From assembly GCA_021785115.1 (NCBI GenBank), contig JAJYGO010000322.1, positions 1 through 14,637 of the forward strand: DNA of 14,637 bases. Direction: 5' to 3'. The notes under the pieces were generated by a model that saw only the letters and a list, made by a program, of their open reading frames with translations, did no database searches and had not been told where the DNA came from. Shown here piece by piece: positions 13,143 to 14,637 of this stretch (its first letter is position 1; each line of letters starts with the position of its first letter). The position numbers and the translations under genes are program-made. This stretch comes from Chloroflexota bacterium. GTDB lineage: Bacteria > Chloroflexota > Limnocylindria > Limnocylindrales > CSP1-4.

Positions 13143-13832
13143 TCAGTTCAGGTCCTCCACCACGCCGCCCGCGAGGAAGAGCACGTCCTCCGCGATGTTG
13201 GTGACCCGGTCGCCGATCCGCTCCAGGTAGTGCGCGGCGAAGAGGATCCGGGTCCCCCGGTCCACGTTCTCCGGGTCGGCCCGCATCAGGTCGAGCACCA
13301 CGTCGAAGCTGGCGTGGTAGAGCCGGTCCACCTCGTCGTCGCGGCTCGCCACGCCCCTGGCCCGCGCCTCGTCCACGTCCACCAGGGCGCCGATGATGTC
13401 GTGCACCATGCCGGCGACCAGTTCGCCCATCCGCGGCAGGAAGACGTAGCGCCGCAGCGGTGGCTGCTGGGCGAGCTTCCGGACCTGCTTCGCCACGCTG
13501 CCGGCGTGGTCGCCCATGCGCTCGAGCTCGTGGGCAACGCGGTCCAGCGCCAGCAGGTACCGCAGGTCGCGGGCCACCGGCTGCTGCGTGGCGATGGTCA
13601 TGGTGATGAGCTCGGTGACGTGCTCCTGGAGCTCGTTGATCTGGCGGTCACCCTCGATCACGCGCCGGGCGAGCTCGGCGTCGTGCGCCTGCATGGCGTC
13701 GGTCGCGGACCGGACCGCCTCTTCGACCATGGTCCCGATCCGGACGATCTCGGCCTGGATCTCGGTCAGCTCGCGGTCGTACGTCTCGCGGTGGCGGTGG
13801 GCCAGTGGATTCCCCAAGATCTGATCGGTCAC
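13143..13832 (-). CDS. phoU: Phosphate signalling/transport accessory protein PhoU
   Basis: All-helical regulator of 229 residues, made of two tandem PhoU three-helix repeats (about 15-105 and 120-215). It restrains the phosphate-responsive sensor kinase and PstB when phosphate is ample and binds metal through acidic motifs. Diagnostic segments are VARDLRYLLALDRVAHELERMGDHAGSVAK in repeat 1 and FAAHYLERIGDRVTNIAEDVLFL in repeat 2, with the E(R)xGDxxxNIAE metal-binding pattern in the latter. GTG 13832 has GGGAGG six bases upstream. It follows pstB by 16 bases, the conserved pst operon order, and is presumably induced by phosphate starvation from a promoter outside the window. Confidence 0.97.
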   Translation of the reverse strand: MTDQILGNPLAHRHRETYDRELTEIQAEIVRIGTMVEEAVRSATDAMQAHDAELARRVIEGDRQINELQEHVTELITMTIATQQPVARDLRYLLALDRVAHELERMGDHAGSVAKQVRKLAQQPPLRRYVFLPRMGELVAGMVHDIIGALVDVDEARARGVASRDDEVDRLYHASFDVVLDLMRADPENVDRGTRILFAAHYLERIGDRVTNIAEDVLFLAGGVVEDLN

Positions 13833-13848
13833 CGGTTGCCTCCCATGG

Positions 13849-14631
13849 TCATCCGAACCGGCCCGAGATGTAATCCTCGGTCAGCTGCCTGCGCGGGTTG
13901 GTGAACATCTGCGGCGTGGGTCCCTCCTCGACCAGGTACCCGGCACGGTCGTCGCCGACCGTCAGGAACGCGGTCCGGTCACTCACGCGCGCCGCCTGCT
14001 GCATGTTGTGCGTCACGATCACGATGGTGTAGCTCGCGCGCAGCGCGTCGATCAACTCCTCGATCCGCAGGGTCGAGATGGGGTCCAGGGCCGAGGCGGG
14101 CTCGTCCATCAGGATCACGTCGGGTTCCACGGCGATCGCCCGCGCGATGCAGAGGCGCTGCTGCTGTCCGCCGGAGAGCGCGCCGCCCGGCGCGTGCAGC
14201 TTGTCCCGCACCTCGTCCCACAGCGCGGCGCGCCGCAGGCTCCGCTCCGCCACCTCGTCGAGCAGGGCCCGGTCCCGCACCCCGGCCAGCTTGAGCCCGG
14301 CCACCACGTTGTCGTAGATGGACATGGTGGGGAATGGGTTCGGGCGCTGGAAGACCATCCCGATGCGCTGGCGGATGACCACGGGGTTGACACCGGGCGC
14401 GTAGATGTCCTGGCCGTCGAGCAGGATCCGCCCCTGGGCGCGGGCACCGGGGGTCACCTCGTGCATCCGGTTGAGGCAGCGGATCAGCGTCGACTTGCCG
14501 CACCCGGACGGGCCGATGATGTCCGTCACCGAGTTCGGCTGGACGGTGAGCGTGATGTCGCGCAGGACGCGATGGCTGCCGTGGAAGGCGTCCAGGTGCT
14601 CGATCTCCACCGCCACCGCGGCGTGCTCCAC
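13849..14631 (-). CDS. pstB: Phosphate ABC transporter ATP-binding protein PstB (start may lie past the window edge)
   Basis: ATPase that powers PstSCA phosphate import at the membrane. From the GTG at 14631 it has 260 residues, normal for PstB. Walker A is [10 protein letters not shown] (39-48), the Q-loop Q95 is in [11 protein letters not shown], which is PstB-typical, the ABC signature [14 protein letters not shown] is at 152-165, Walker [14 protein letters not shown] has D176/E177, and the H-loop histidine is in VTHNMQQA (H208). The C-terminus, [19 protein letters not shown], is the family hallmark. Only six bases remain upstream and the frame is still open, so the true start could be a few codons further on. 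All catalytic residues are intact. pstS, pstC and pstA should lie beyond the right edge. Confidence 0.96.
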   Translation of the reverse strand: MEHAAVAVEIEHLDAFHGSHRVLRDITLTVQPNSVTDIIGPSGCGKSTLIRCLNRMHEVTPGARAQGRILLDGQDIYAPGVNPVVIRQRIGMVFQRPNPFPTMSIYDNVVAGLKLAGVRDRALLDEVAERSLRRAALWDEVRDKLHAPGGALSGGQQQRLCIARAIAVEPDVILMDEPASALDPISTLRIEELIDALRASYTIVIVTHNMQQAARVSDRTAFLTVGDDRAGYLVEEGPTPQMFTNPRRQLTEDYISGRFG

Positions 14632-14637
14632 GGAGAC

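Noticed and set aside
1..14637. CRISPR arrays, tRNA/rRNA genes, insertion sequences, prophage genes
   Set aside because: No regularly spaced repeats, cloverleaf-like or rRNA-like stretches, transposase motifs or terminal inverted repeats were seen.

Overview
This window is a GC-rich, gene-dense stretch of bacterial chromosome. Starts are often GTG (eight or nine genes) and once TTG. It carries a lipobox substrate-binding protein, a TatA with a long Pro/Ala tail, and extended -10 promoters without clear -35 boxes. Together these fit a free-living Chloroflexota (Limnocylindria-like) or a similar GC-rich lineage. The taxon is an inference from style; there is no rRNA or tRNA here. I see no insertion sequence, CRISPR array, phage gene or sign of recent transfer. 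No gap between genes exceeds 300 bases if the small Cys-rich gene at 3376-3597 is accepted.

Left part (1-3266): on the minus strand a NarL/FixJ response regulator is followed, with a GTGA stop/start overlap, by a double-PAS sensor cut by the window edge. Divergent from it is a secreted protein of unknown function with glycine runs at both ends, then a strong hairpin, then a VOC (PhnB-like) protein.

Middle (3355-7771): on the plus strand lie a small Cys-rich unknown gene, a HAD-family hydrolase, and a three-gene UgpB-type ABC importer (lipoprotein, two permeases) with no ATPase gene beside it.

Right-middle (7817-11708): a minus-strand series reads lacI-type regulator, YciI-like protein, EamA transporter (the last two overlap by GTGA) and a pyrimidine-nucleoside phosphorylase with its own promoter. 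The LacI-type gene diverges from a 95-residue Cys-rich unknown protein. Between them lies the clearest regulatory structure of the window: a TTGACC-17-TATGAT promoter flanked by two copies of an 18-bp LacI-like operator 39 bp apart.

Right end (12279-14637): tatA on the plus strand faces a minus-strand phosphate operon segment, pstB-phoU-yjbQ.

A recurrent GTGNTANNCT-like motif precedes five genes and is probably the housekeeping extended -10 element of this organism. The most interesting items are the LacI operator pair with its small target gene, the 15-bp tandem repeat that encodes the N-terminal tail of the LacI protein, and the two small Cys-rich proteins.
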